From Pseudomonadota bacterium (GTDB lineage Bacteria > Pseudomonadota > Alphaproteobacteria > Rhizobiales > Xanthobacteraceae), in the NCBI GenBank assembly GCA_023451825.1, contig JAEXYA010000001.1:33862-97861 (forward strand): 64,000 nt of DNA, given 5' to 3'. The notes beneath the pieces are model-generated. The model was not told the DNA's origin and made no database searches. It saw only the letters and a list, made by a program, of their open reading frames with translations. The translations under genes were made by a program, and so were the position numbers. Every line of letters starts with the position of its first letter. The first letter of the stretch is position 1. Below, piece by piece: positions 48,619-57,443 of the stretch.

Positions 48619-50906
48619 GCGAGCCCGTCAAGCCGCTGGTCGGCGCCGCGATCGAGCGCATGGAAGACGCGCGCTTCCTTGCCGGCTCCGGCACTTTTGC
48701 CGATGATCTCGTCCGCGAGGACATGCTGCATGCGGTGATTTTGCGCAGCCCCGTTGCGCATGCGCGTATCGTCGGGATGGACGCTACCGCTGCTTTGGCG
48801 ATGACTGGCGTCCATACCGTGATCACCGCGGCGGATATCGGAGCGGTTGTTCCCTTGATCCCGCTCCGCCTCGCGCCATTGGCCGCGTTCGAGCCGTTTC
48901 GGCAGCCCGTGATCGCGGGTGACAAGGTGAGATATGTCGGCGAGCCCATTGCCGTCATCGTCGCGGAAACACGCGCTCTGGCGGAAGACGCGCTCGACAC
49001 GATCGAGGTGACATTCGATGCGTTGTCGGCCGTCACCGAACGAGGCGCCAGCGCAGACGCATTGTTCGACAATGCGAACGACAATGTCGCCGTGAAATAT
49101 GATGCGGGTTTCGGCGATGTCGATGCCGCATTCGCAGCGGCTGATCATATTCGGACCGAATGCTTCAGCGTGCAGCGACATACGGCCTTGCCAATGGAAA
49201 CGCGCGGTTTGCTGGCCGAGTGGGATAGCGCATCGCATCGCCTGATCGTCACCGGCGCGACAAAGGTTGCCTTCTACAATCGACGCGCCTTGGCCGGCAT
49301 GCTCGACATGCGCGAGAAAGACATCGATCTGATCGAGATCGATGTCGGCGGCGGCTTCGGCGTACGCGGCGAATTCTATCCAGAAGATTTCCTGGTGCCA
49401 TTCGTCGCTCGCAAGCTGAAACGTCCCGTCAAATGGATCGAAGATCGCCGCGAGCATCTGACGGCGATCAATCATTCGCGCGATGTCGCCTGCGAATTGT
49501 CGATCGCGTGTCGCAGCGACGGGATGTTTCTCGGTTTGCGTGGCAAAGTGTTCAGCGATATGGGCGCCTATATCCGCACCAATGGCGGTGTCGTGCCGGC
49601 CAAAGCTGCGCAATTCCTGCCAGGGCCGTATCGTATCCCGCATGTCGGCGTGTCCGTCGAAGCGTTTCTCACCAACAAGACGCCGGTCGGTACCTATCGT
49701 GGGCCGGGCCGCTTCGAGGCCAATTTCTTTCGCGAACGGCTGATCGACATGGTCGCTGCCGATCTCGGGATCGATCCGGCTGAAATCCGCCGCAAGAATC
49801 TTATCACTGAAGATGAGTTGCCCTATCCCCTCGATGGGCTTGTTCCCTATGAAGGGCCGACGGCCTACGACACCGGCGATTATCCGTCCGCATTTGCGCG
49901 CGCACTGACCGAGATCGGATGGACCGAAAAGCAGAGCTTGCAGGGCAAGCTCGTCAAAGGCGTACGCCATGGTATTGGCCTCGGCTGTTTCGTGGAAAGC
50001 GGCGGAGCCGGGCCGAAGGAAAATGCGCTGCTGACGCTGGAACCGGATGGCTCGCTGACCGTCGCCGTCGGTTCGTCCGTGTTGGGCCAAGGACTCGAGA
50101 CCGTACTCGGCCAGATTGCTGCCGACACGTTGTCGATCTCCTTCGACCGCATCCGTGTGTTGCACGGCTCCACGACCCTGCTCGACGAAGGCTTTGGCAC
50201 CTACCACTCGCGTGCAGTGGTCATGGGTGGATCGGCCGTGCTCGATGCTGGAAAGAAACTGCGTGAGAAAATCATGCAGCGCGCGGCTGAGCGATTAGGG
50301 CGCCCGAACACCGAACTGACGATTCGCGATGGTCAGGTGGTCGCCGCCAACGGCGCGACAGTTTCACTGGCATCGCTTGCCGGCGAGAGCGTTCTGTCAG
50401 CCGATGGAACCTTTGCCAACACGGTACGCACCTATAGCTACGGAACGCATGCGGCCCATGTCACGGTCGATCCGCGAACCGGTGCGGTGAATATCCTCGA
50501 CTATGTGGCGGTCGAGGATGTCGGCCATGCGATCAATCCGGCCATCGTGCACGGTCAGGCGATCGGAGCCATCGTTCAGGGGCTGGGCGGCGTGTTCCTC
50601 GATCATCTCATCTATGACAAGGAAGGGCAGTTGTTGAACGCCTCGCTGGCCGATTATCTGGTGCCGACGGCGAGCGACTATCCGGTGCTGCGGGCGATCA
50701 CGCTCGAACTTCGAGCGTCGCCAAGCAACCCGCTTGGAGCCAAGGGCGCGGGCGAGGGTGGCATTGTGGCCGTTGCGGCAGCCACCGCCAATGCCGTGGC
50801 CGCCGCGCTGGCGCCGTTGAATGTGGAGATCCATCATCTGCCGCTGACGCCGCCGCGTCTGTGGCGTCTCATCAAGGATGCGCGTGACCGCGCCGCTGCT
50901 GCATAG
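48615..50906 (+). CDS. Molybdenum hydroxylase large (molybdopterin) subunit
   Basis: A 763-residue catalytic subunit with molybdopterin cytosine dinucleotide. Visible family blocks are GSGTFADDLVREDMLHAVIL, VGGGFGVRGEFYPEDFLVPF, VGTYRGPGRFEANFFRERLI and the catalytic Glu in GAKGAGEGGIVAVAAATANA. The active-site loop is TYRGPGR and not the AYRCSFR of true CO dehydrogenase, so CO is not the substrate. Such enzymes hydroxylate purines, N-heteroaromatics, aldehydes or aromatic acids. The substrate here is unknown. The ATG at 48615 overlaps the Fe-S subunit stop. Confidence 0.94.
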   Translation: MSEPVKPLVGAAIERMEDARFLAGSGTFADDLVREDMLHAVILRSPVAHARIVGMDATAALAMTGVHTVITAADIGAVVPLIPLRLAPLAAFEPFRQPVIAGDKVRYVGEPIAVIVAETRALAEDALDTIEVTFDALSAVTERGASADALFDNANDNVAVKYDAGFGDVDAAFAAADHIRTECFSVQRHTALPMETRGLLAEWDSASHRLIVTGATKVAFYNRRALAGMLDMREKDIDLIEIDVGGGFGVRGEFYPEDFLVPFVARKLKRPVKWIEDRREHLTAINHSRDVACELSIACRSDGMFLGLRGKVFSDMGAYIRTNGGVVPAKAAQFLPGPYRIPHVGVSVEAFLTNKTPVGTYRGPGRFEANFFRERLIDMVAADLGIDPAEIRRKNLITEDELPYPLDGLVPYEGPTAYDTGDYPSAFARALTEIGWTEKQSLQGKLVKGVRHGIGLGCFVESGGAGPKENALLTLEPDGSLTVAVGSSVLGQGLETVLGQIAADTLSISFDRIRVLHGSTTLLDEGFGTYHSRAVVMGGSAVLDAGKKLREKIMQRAAERLGRPNTELTIRDGQVVAANGATVSLASLAGESVLSADGTFANTVRTYSYGTHAAHVTVDPRTGAVNILDYVAVEDVGHAINPAIVHGQAIGAIVQGLGGVFLDHLIYDKEGQLLNASLADYLVPTASDYPVLRAITLELRASPSNPLGAKGAGEGGIVAVAAATANAVAAALAPLNVEIHHLPLTPPRLWRLIKDARDRAAAA

Positions 50907-50915
50907 GAATCGCAG

Positions 50916-51920
50916 GTGCCCATCGATATTCATGCCCACTATGTGCCGCCGCAACTGCTCTCCGCCATCGAGGACCGCGGGGCGATGTGCGGTGTCAGAC
51001 TGCTGCCCGCGGGCAATGGGCGTCCACCGGCTCTGGCGTTCGATTACGGATTTCGCGTCCGGCCATTCTTTTCGCAACTCGTCGAGCCGGTCGAGCAGCG
51101 CCGCGCCAGTCTTGATCGTCAGGGGCTCGACCGGCAGTTGGTGGCGACCTGGCCGGATATTTACGGTTACGGTCTCGAACCCGGCGCCTGCGCGCAGTGG
51201 CACCGGATGCTCAACGACACGCTGGCAGAGTGGTGCAATGCCAATCGCGATCGGTTCTCCTTCGTGGCTTCGGTGCCACTCGTCGATGCGACAGGCGCGG
51301 CGGACGAACTCGAGCGCGCCATCGGCCTCGGCGCCGTTGCCGTGATGGTCCCGGCCAATGTGGAGGGCGTCAATATCGGCGAGAAGGCGCTCGATCCATT
51401 CTGGGCCAAAGCCGAAGCGTTGGCGCTGCCCGTGATTCTGCATCCCGTGCTCGTCGAGCCCGCTCCGCGTGCAGCAAAATTCGCACTGACCCAGATCGCG
51501 CAATATACATTCGACACGACGCTCGGCATCGGTTCGATCCTTCTGTCCGGCGTGCTCGATCGGTTCCCCGCGCTGTCGCTCGTGCTCAGCCATGGCGGCG
51601 GTGCGTTCCCGTATTTGCTCGGCCGCTTCGATGTGATGCACGAGCGGATGGACAAAGCGGGGCAAGGAGACGTCGCGCAGCTTTCGCCATCCGCCTATGC
51701 GGGACGCATCGGCTACGACACTATCGTGCATGCGCCGAAGGCGTTGCGGTTTCTGGCGGATACCGTCGGCATCGATCGCATCGCGCTCGGTACCGACGAA
51801 TCCTTCCCTCCCGCCGACCGCAATCCCGTCGCCAGCGTGAAAGCGGCCGGATTCTCGGCTGCCGATGTCGAACAAATCACTGACATCAACCCGAGGCGCC
51901 TGTTTCCACGTCTTCCCTGA
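50916..51920 (+). CDS. ACMSD-type amidohydrolase/decarboxylase (GTG start)
   Basis: A 334-residue amidohydrolase-2 family protein. The metal-binding H-x-H is IDIHAHYVPP at the N-terminus; further ligands fall in VILHPVL, LVLSHGGGAFPYLLGRFD and the final Asp in ALGTDESFP. Relatives are 2-amino-3-carboxymuconate-6-semialdehyde decarboxylase and related decarboxylases or hydratases of ring-cleavage products. It starts nine bases after the hydroxylase large subunit, so it probably acts on that enzyme's product or on a later intermediate. The exact reaction is unknown. Confidence 0.88.
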   Translation: MPIDIHAHYVPPQLLSAIEDRGAMCGVRLLPAGNGRPPALAFDYGFRVRPFFSQLVEPVEQRRASLDRQGLDRQLVATWPDIYGYGLEPGACAQWHRMLNDTLAEWCNANRDRFSFVASVPLVDATGAADELERAIGLGAVAVMVPANVEGVNIGEKALDPFWAKAEALALPVILHPVLVEPAPRAAKFALTQIAQYTFDTTLGIGSILLSGVLDRFPALSLVLSHGGGAFPYLLGRFDVMHERMDKAGQGDVAQLSPSAYAGRIGYDTIVHAPKALRFLADTVGIDRIALGTDESFPPADRNPVASVKAAGFSAADVEQITDINPRRLFPRLP

Positions 51921-51969
51921 GCCGCGGCGTGTCGCGGCTCCTTGCATGCGAGAGTGAGAGGACTGATCG

Positions 51970-52998
51970 ATGCTGAAACATCTGCTTGTCGTCACTGCTG
52001 CTACGCTCGGCCTGCTCTGCCAGTTGCAGGCCCAGACCATGAAGACGGTCAAGGTCGGCACCACCAATCTGTCGTCGGATATCGGGCTGTTCCTCGCCGA
52101 GAAGCGCGGTTACTTCAAGGATGAAGGCCTGAAGGTCGAACTCATTCCGTTCGATGCCGGCGCCAAGATGGTCGCGCCGCTTGGGGCAGGCGATCTCGAT
52201 GCCGGTGCCGGTGCCGCATCCGCGGGACTTTATAATGCCGTCAATCGCGGGCTGAAGCTCAAGATGGTTGCTGACAAAGGCACCAATATCGCTGGCTACA
52301 GTTACAAGGCGCTGATGGTGCGCAAGGACCTGATCGAATCCGGCGCCTTCAAGTCGCTCGCCGATCTCAAGGGCAGGAAAGTCGCGATTATCGCCAACGG
52401 CGCGGCGGATGAATCGGTGATGAACCAGGCTTTGAAAAAGGCGGGCATGAAGGATGACGATATCGAGAAAGTGTTTCTGCCGTTTCCCCAGCACCTGACC
52501 GCCTTTGCCAACAAGGCGATCGACGCGTCCATCTCGGCCGAGCCGGGCATCACGGCCATGGTGCGCAACGGTGCCGCCATGCGGTTCGTCGGCATCGACG
52601 ATTTCTATCCCGTGCAGCAGACGGCGATGCTGTTGATCAATGGCAAGTTTGCCGAAGACCGCAAGACGGTCATCGCCTTTCTCAAGGCCTATTTGCGCGG
52701 TGTTCGTGACTACGCTGCGACACTGCAGGACGGCAAGATTGCCGGCCCCGGCGCCGAGGCGATGATCAAGGATATCGCCGAGATGACCGGGATCAAAGAT
52801 GTTTCGCTCTTGCACCAGATGGTGCCGGTCTTCATCGATCCGGATGGGCAGGTCAATCGCGCCAGCATCGAGACCGATCTGGCTTACTTCAAGTCACGGG
52901 GTCTGGTGACCAGTGACATTTCAGCCGAGGGCGTCGTCGATCTGTCGTTCGTCAATGAGGCGAAATCCGTTCTGGGGGCGTCCAAAGCGTCGAATTGA
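51970..52998 (+). CDS. ABC transporter substrate-binding protein (NMT1/TauA-like)
   Basis: A 342-residue periplasmic binding protein. The signal peptide is LLVVTAATLGLLCQLQAQ. The mature part has the NMT1/SsuA layout: KVGTTNLSSDIGLFLAEKRG, GAGDLDAGAGAASAGLYNAV and IDASISAEPGITAM. This class binds thiamine precursors, sulfonates, nitrate or aromatic carboxylates. Within the operon it should select the compound oxidised by the hydroxylase. Confidence 0.92.
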   Translation: MLKHLLVVTAATLGLLCQLQAQTMKTVKVGTTNLSSDIGLFLAEKRGYFKDEGLKVELIPFDAGAKMVAPLGAGDLDAGAGAASAGLYNAVNRGLKLKMVADKGTNIAGYSYKALMVRKDLIESGAFKSLADLKGRKVAIIANGAADESVMNQALKKAGMKDDDIEKVFLPFPQHLTAFANKAIDASISAEPGITAMVRNGAAMRFVGIDDFYPVQQTAMLLINGKFAEDRKTVIAFLKAYLRGVRDYAATLQDGKIAGPGAEAMIKDIAEMTGIKDVSLLHQMVPVFIDPDGQVNRASIETDLAYFKSRGLVTSDISAEGVVDLSFVNEAKSVLGASKASN

Positions 52999-53020
52999 CT
53001 GGGGGAAGGATATCCTGGCG

Positions 53021-53845
53021 ATGCAAGCGATCACGCCGATGACTTCGCTGGAACAGCTTGCAGCGAATCCCAAGATTGCGCTGCGTGATGTATCCAAGCG
53101 CCATGGTACGCAACTCGCGCTAGACGGCATCACGCTCGATATCGCTGCCAGTACTTTCTTCGTCGTCGTCGGTCCAAGTGGTTGCGGCAAGACAACACTG
53201 CTCCGCATGCTGGCGGGCCTCGACGCGCCGTCCGACGGTGACATCCATATCAACGCGCCGCAATCGGGACAGCCACAAAACGCCATGGTGTTCCAGGGCG
53301 ACTCGCTTTTTCCATGGATGACCGTGTGGGACAATGCCGCCTATGGCCTGAAAATGCGGCATGTCCCGTCCACGCGTATCACCGAAGTCGTGGGCCATTT
53401 TCTGAACAAGACCGGCATGTATGGCGCGCGTGCACTCTATCCGCATCAGCTCTCCGGCGGCATGCGGCAGCGCGTGTCGATCGCGCGGGCCTTTGCCAAT
53501 GATCCCGACATTCTCCTGATGGACGAGCCGTTCTCGGCGCTTGATGAGCAGAACAGGGTGCTGCTGCATGAGGAACTGCTGCGCATCTGGGAGGAGACGC
53601 GCAAGACGGTTGTGTTCATCACCCACAGTGTGGACGAAGCGGTGACGCTCGGCGATCGCATCATGGTGATGACGGCGGGGCCGGGGCGGATCAAGACCAT
53701 TGTGCCCGTGGAGCTGCCGCGTCCGCGCAACGTGGTCGAGCTTCGGCATATGCCGGCCTATGGCGAACTGGTCTATGACATCTTGGCGCAACTGCGCGAG
53801 GAGGTCGATCGCGCGCGCAGCGGCGAGCCTGGAGGCAAGGCATGA
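53021..53845 (+). CDS. ABC transporter ATP-binding protein (TauB/SsuB-like)
   Basis: A 274-residue ATPase of the nitrate/sulfonate/taurine group. Walker A is GPSGCGKTT, the Q-loop is AMVFQGDSLFPWM, the signature is LSGGMRQRVSIARAF, Walker B is ILLMDEPFSALD and the switch His is in ITHSVDEAV. The ATG at 53021 is preferred; ATG 53039 is possible. The stop overlaps the permease start by four bases. Confidence 0.93.
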   Translation: MQAITPMTSLEQLAANPKIALRDVSKRHGTQLALDGITLDIAASTFFVVVGPSGCGKTTLLRMLAGLDAPSDGDIHINAPQSGQPQNAMVFQGDSLFPWMTVWDNAAYGLKMRHVPSTRITEVVGHFLNKTGMYGARALYPHQLSGGMRQRVSIARAFANDPDILLMDEPFSALDEQNRVLLHEELLRIWEETRKTVVFITHSVDEAVTLGDRIMVMTAGPGRIKTIVPVELPRPRNVVELRHMPAYGELVYDILAQLREEVDRARSGEPGGKA

Positions 53846-54615
53846 GCGCGGCGCGGTCCGGACCACTCGCGAACGACCGAGTGATCAGCATCCTGTCACC
53901 GCTGATCCTGCTCGGCTTATGGGAGATTTGTGCACGCGCAGGCATCATCGATGTCAGGTTCTTTCCGGCACCCTCGAACGTACTCAAGCATCTGGTCGAG
54001 ATGATCGGCAGCGGCGACCTGTGGCGACATCTGGCCGCGAGCCTCTATCGGCTTGTGGTGGGGTTCTTCGTCGGTTGTGTGCCGGCGATTGTGGTCGGCC
54101 TTGCGATCGGCCTTTATCGTCCGGTGCGTGCCGCGTTCGATCCGCTGATATCCGCGACATATCCCATTCCGAAAAGCTCGCTGCTGCCGCTGATCTTGCT
54201 CATCTTCGGCCTTGGCGAGAGCTCGAAGATCGCGATGGTGGCAATCGGCGTGTTTTATCCGGTCGTCATCAACACAGCCGCTGGCGTGCGCCAGATCGCG
54301 CCGATCTTTCTCGATGTCGGCCAAAATTTCGGTGCCAGCCGTCTCAATATGTTTCGCACCGTGGCGCTGCCCGGCGCGTTGCCGTTGATCATGACAGGTG
54401 TGAAGCTCGGGGCCGGCATGGGGCTCGTGCTGATCGCCATCGCCGAGATGGTGGGAGCCAAGAGCGGCCTCGGCTACATGATCTGGAATGCGTGGGAGCT
54501 GTTCGATGTCCAGACCATGTATGTCGGTCTGTTCGTCATCGCGATTATCGGATTCTCGCTCAATGCCGGCTTCGACATGCTGGAGCGCGTGATCGTGCCG
54601 TGGCGGAACGGCTGA
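53842..54615 (+). CDS. ABC transporter permease (TauC/SsuC-like)
   Basis: A 257-residue inner-membrane permease with about six transmembrane helices. The ATPase-coupling EAA loop is visible in LDVGQNFGASRLNMFRTVAL followed by PGALPLIMTGVKLGAGMGL. It completes the importer with the preceding two genes and is the last gene of the operon, ending six bases before the convergent FAD-protein stop. Confidence 0.93.
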   Translation: MSAARSGPLANDRVISILSPLILLGLWEICARAGIIDVRFFPAPSNVLKHLVEMIGSGDLWRHLAASLYRLVVGFFVGCVPAIVVGLAIGLYRPVRAAFDPLISATYPIPKSSLLPLILLIFGLGESSKIAMVAIGVFYPVVINTAAGVRQIAPIFLDVGQNFGASRLNMFRTVALPGALPLIMTGVKLGAGMGLVLIAIAEMVGAKSGLGYMIWNAWELFDVQTMYVGLFVIAIIGFSLNAGFDMLERVIVPWRNG

Positions 54616-54621
54616 GGCGGG

Positions 54622-55935
54622 CTAGCTGGTCGTCGTCTTTAGCGTATCGGCAATTTTGAGGATCTGCTGGCGGATATTGGTTACCGCCGTCACCTCCCAG
54701 AATGCGCCACGTGTAGCGTGCCCGACGGCATAGAGTCCCGGCTCGACATTTCCCATGCCGTCTCTGATACGGCACGTCTGGTCAACATCCAGTCCAAGGC
54801 CGTTATTGCCACGTCGGGCGATACCGGAGCCGAGCATCGATCTTACAAGCGGATTGTCGATACGGTCGTAACGTTCTTCAGGCCCGGTGCAATTCAGGAT
54901 CCAGTTCGCCACCATCTGCAAGGCCTTTCCGCCGCGGCGATGGATCGCCACATCGTAGCCCGCTGACACCTTGTGCGCATTCATGATCCGGCCGGCCAGC
55001 ACATCGAGATGCCGCGCGTTTTGCAGGCGCTCCAGCAATTGCGCGACGTCGGGAGCGAGCCGGTGACGGTGCACCAGCCAGATGGCGCGGAGGTGCCGCG
55101 AAAAACGCTCACGCTCGGTCTGCGATGCATCGGTCCAGAGACTGGCGATCTGTAATCGAAACGTGTCGATCGATGTCTGCCAGGGAATGCCGGCCGCCAT
55201 CTTGCTGCGCGTATCGCGGAGCAGCGCAGCGAAGATGCCGCGTGCGGTTCGCTCCGGCCATGTTTCCAGCGGAGCCGGATCGGTTTGAGCCGGTGCATCG
55301 ACGAGCGGGAGCAACCCACGGCGCGAGATCATGGTGATCGGCTGTCGCATGCCGCGGCGATGCAGATCGATCACCACATCGACGGCTGTCGCACCGGTGC
55401 CGATCACAAGCACACGGTCGTCGGTGCCGATGAGATCAAGCGCGCCGGGTGCCCAGACATTGGTGATGGAACGCAGCGATGGTTCGATACCGGGAAATGG
55501 CGACGGCGAGGGATTGCCGAGGCAGAGTAAAACGAGATCGAATGTTTGCTGGTCGCCGGATGCGAGCGTCAGTTCATACGTCGATTGCCGACGGGCGATA
55601 TGCGTGACGGCGTCGACCTGCGTGGACGCGCGGCCGCTTGCGACGATCGTCGATAAATTCGCGGCAACATAGTCACCATAAGTCCAGCGCGGGACGAACG
55701 AATCCGAATAGTCGTTCCAATTTGCCCGCCCAGTCTCCGCGAGCCAGTCATTGAAACCTTCAGTGTCCTTGGCGCCGACACCGCCCATTTTATAGGTGGG
55801 CACATTGATTCGATGCCAGGGTGCTGTCGCCGAATAGGCGAGGCCGCGGCCGAATGCATTGTGACGGTCGAAGACTGTGATCGATTCAACCTGCGGCAAT
55901 TTCGCCAGCGCGATGGTTGCAAGAGAGCCGGCCAC
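54622..55935 (-). pseudogene. FAD/NAD(P)-binding protein with an apparent start-region frameshift
   Basis: A protein of about 437 residues like the YdhS/FAD-NAD(P)-binding group: SITVFDRHNAFGRGLAYS, a middle dinucleotide motif RVLVIGTGATAVDVVIDL, and LYAVGHATRGAFWEVTAVTN near the end. The first usable in-frame start, GTG at 55935, lies inside the N-terminal Rossmann motif (AIVGGGVAGS), which continues upstream in frame but without any ATG, GTG or TTG. Deleting one G at 55960 would give a normal start, ATG at 55963 followed by CGC ATT GCC. So the gene is start-damaged, uses a rare start, or contains a sequencing error. Apart from the start the frame is intact. Confidence 0.6.
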
Positions 55936-56125
55936 GCCTCCGCCAACGATGGCAATGCGCCATCGTGTGGACGGATCTGGAATGATCGAATTTAAGTTGT
56001 GCGAGAGAATAATTGGCTCGTTGTCAGCGTGGAACTGATAGATTTATTCCACGTGCAAGCCGTCGAACGCAAGCCCTCCGCACGATTGCGTCTTCGTCGT
56101 GCGGAGTGAAATATCGGCTTGGATC

Positions 56126-56491
56126 TTAGTGCAGTGATTGTTCGGCAACCCGCAAAATGTCGATCGGGCTCCACGGCTTCGCCATGAATAGCGTCCCGTC
56201 AGGCAACCGACGCACCCGCGGTGCTCCGGACGTGACGACGACTTGCAGATTCGGATAGCGCTGTTTCGCAAGATAAGCGAGTTCAACGCCATCCATCATG
56301 CCGGCAAGTTCGACATCGGTGAAAACCATCGAGACATTGTCACCGGATTCTTCCAGCACAAGGACAGCAGCCTCTGCGCTTTCGCATTCGATGACGTCCA
56401 GTTCGCTCTCTTCCAGCAACAGGCTGACGAGCGTGCGTTGCGCTTCGTCATTCTCGACCACCAATGCCGTTGACCTGTGTGCATATCCCAT
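56126..56491 (-). CDS. Single-domain response regulator (receiver)
   Basis: A 121-residue stand-alone REC domain with no output domain. The phosphoacceptor is Asp59 in MVFTDVELAG, the switch Thr/Ser pair is in VVVTSGA and the conserved Lys is in MAKPWSP. The acidic pair near the N-terminus reads ENDE, so the second Mg-binding Asp is Asn14. The ATG at 56491 follows GGAGG at seven bases; an upstream ATG adds 14 residues without a site. No histidine kinase is nearby. It could be a phosphate sink or partner of a remote kinase. Confidence 0.88.
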   Translation of the reverse strand: MGYAHRSTALVVENDEAQRTLVSLLLEESELDVIECESAEAAVLVLEESGDNVSMVFTDVELAGMMDGVELAYLAKQRYPNLQVVVTSGAPRVRRLPDGTLFMAKPWSPIDILRVAEQSLH

Positions 56492-56636
56492 GGGGGAACC
56501 TCCGTGGTTGTTTGCGACGGAAGGGCAATGCACGAATTCACGTGGAGTTCATCAATAAGGCAGGGTTCCACATGCAATCTTGCGATAACATATATGCCAC
56601 CCGCATACAGGCGTCTTCAACGTTCAATTCTCGCCG

Positions 56637-57443
56637 TCACGGATTTGCGGCGGCCGCTGCGCGCATCAATTGCGGCAGCAGATATGGTGTTCCATCTTCC
56701 GATTGGGCTACCGCAACATCGATATGGAACACGCGTCGCAGCACGTCGCTGGTGATGGTTTCGCTCGGCGGGCCTTCGGCGGCAATTGCGCCGTCACACA
56801 TGACGATGATGCGGTCGGCAAAGCGGATGGCGAGATTGAGATCGTGCAGGACCGCGATCACTGCCGTGCCGTTGCGCGCGCGTTGCTTCGATGTCTCCAC
56901 CAGGGCGATCTGGTGCTTCAAGTCCAGGCTCGATGTCGGTTCGTCGAGCATTAGCAGGCCGGGGCCGCGCGTGGCCTCACCGCAGGCAAGTTGCACGAGG
57001 ATGCGGGCGAAATGCGCGCGTTGCTGCTCGCCGCCGGACATGGTGGGCAATTCGCGATGGCGGAATGCATCGAGGCCGACTTCCGCGATCGCATCGTCGA
57101 TCAGCTTCTGCGCTGTCGCGACAGGGCGGTTGCCAGCGCCCATGCGAACGACTTCCTCCACCGTAAAAGGAAAGCTGACAGTGACATGCTGCGACAGCAT
57201 CGCACGATGCATGGCAAGTTCGGCGGGCGACCAAGCGTCGATATTGCGTCCCTTAAGCGCAACGGTGCCGCGCGACGGGCGCAGATCGGCAGACAGCAGC
57301 CGCAGCAATGTCGATTTGCCAGCGCCATTGGGCCCGACGATCGCGACCATCTCGCCACCACGCAGCGACAGGTCCACATGATCGAGCAGTGTGGCCGAAC
57401 CGAGCGCGAGTGAAATCCCCGATGCTGTGAGGAGCTCTGTCAC
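56637..57443 (-). CDS. hmuV: Heme ABC transporter ATP-binding protein HmuV (GTG start)
   Basis: A 268-residue ATPase of the FecCD/BtuD type. Walker A is GPNGAGKST, the signature is MSGGEQQRAHFARIL, Walker B is LLMLDEPTS and the switch His is in LHDLNLAI. The insert before Walker B (ACGEATRGPG) is typical of HmuV. The GTG start at 57443 overlaps the hmuU stop by four bases; longer in-frame versions run inside hmuU. It powers heme import. Confidence 0.94.
   Translation of the reverse strand: MTELLTASGISLALGSATLLDHVDLSLRGGEMVAIVGPNGAGKSTLLRLLSADLRPSRGTVALKGRNIDAWSPAELAMHRAMLSQHVTVSFPFTVEEVVRMGAGNRPVATAQKLIDDAIAEVGLDAFRHRELPTMSGGEQQRAHFARILVQLACGEATRGPGLLMLDEPTSSLDLKHQIALVETSKQRARNGTAVIAVLHDLNLAIRFADRIIVMCDGAIAAEGPPSETITSDVLRRVFHIDVAVAQSEDGTPYLLPQLMRAAAAANP

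Noticed and set aside
48615..50906. Aerobic CO dehydrogenase
   Set aside because: The active-site loop is TYRGPGR and not AYRCSFR, and the neighbouring genes are a transporter and an amidohydrolase, not cox accessory genes.
48585..52067. Two long minus-strand open frames opposite the hydroxylase large subunit and amidohydrolase
   Set aside because: Both lack motifs and mirror well-supported genes. High GC keeps antisense frames open.
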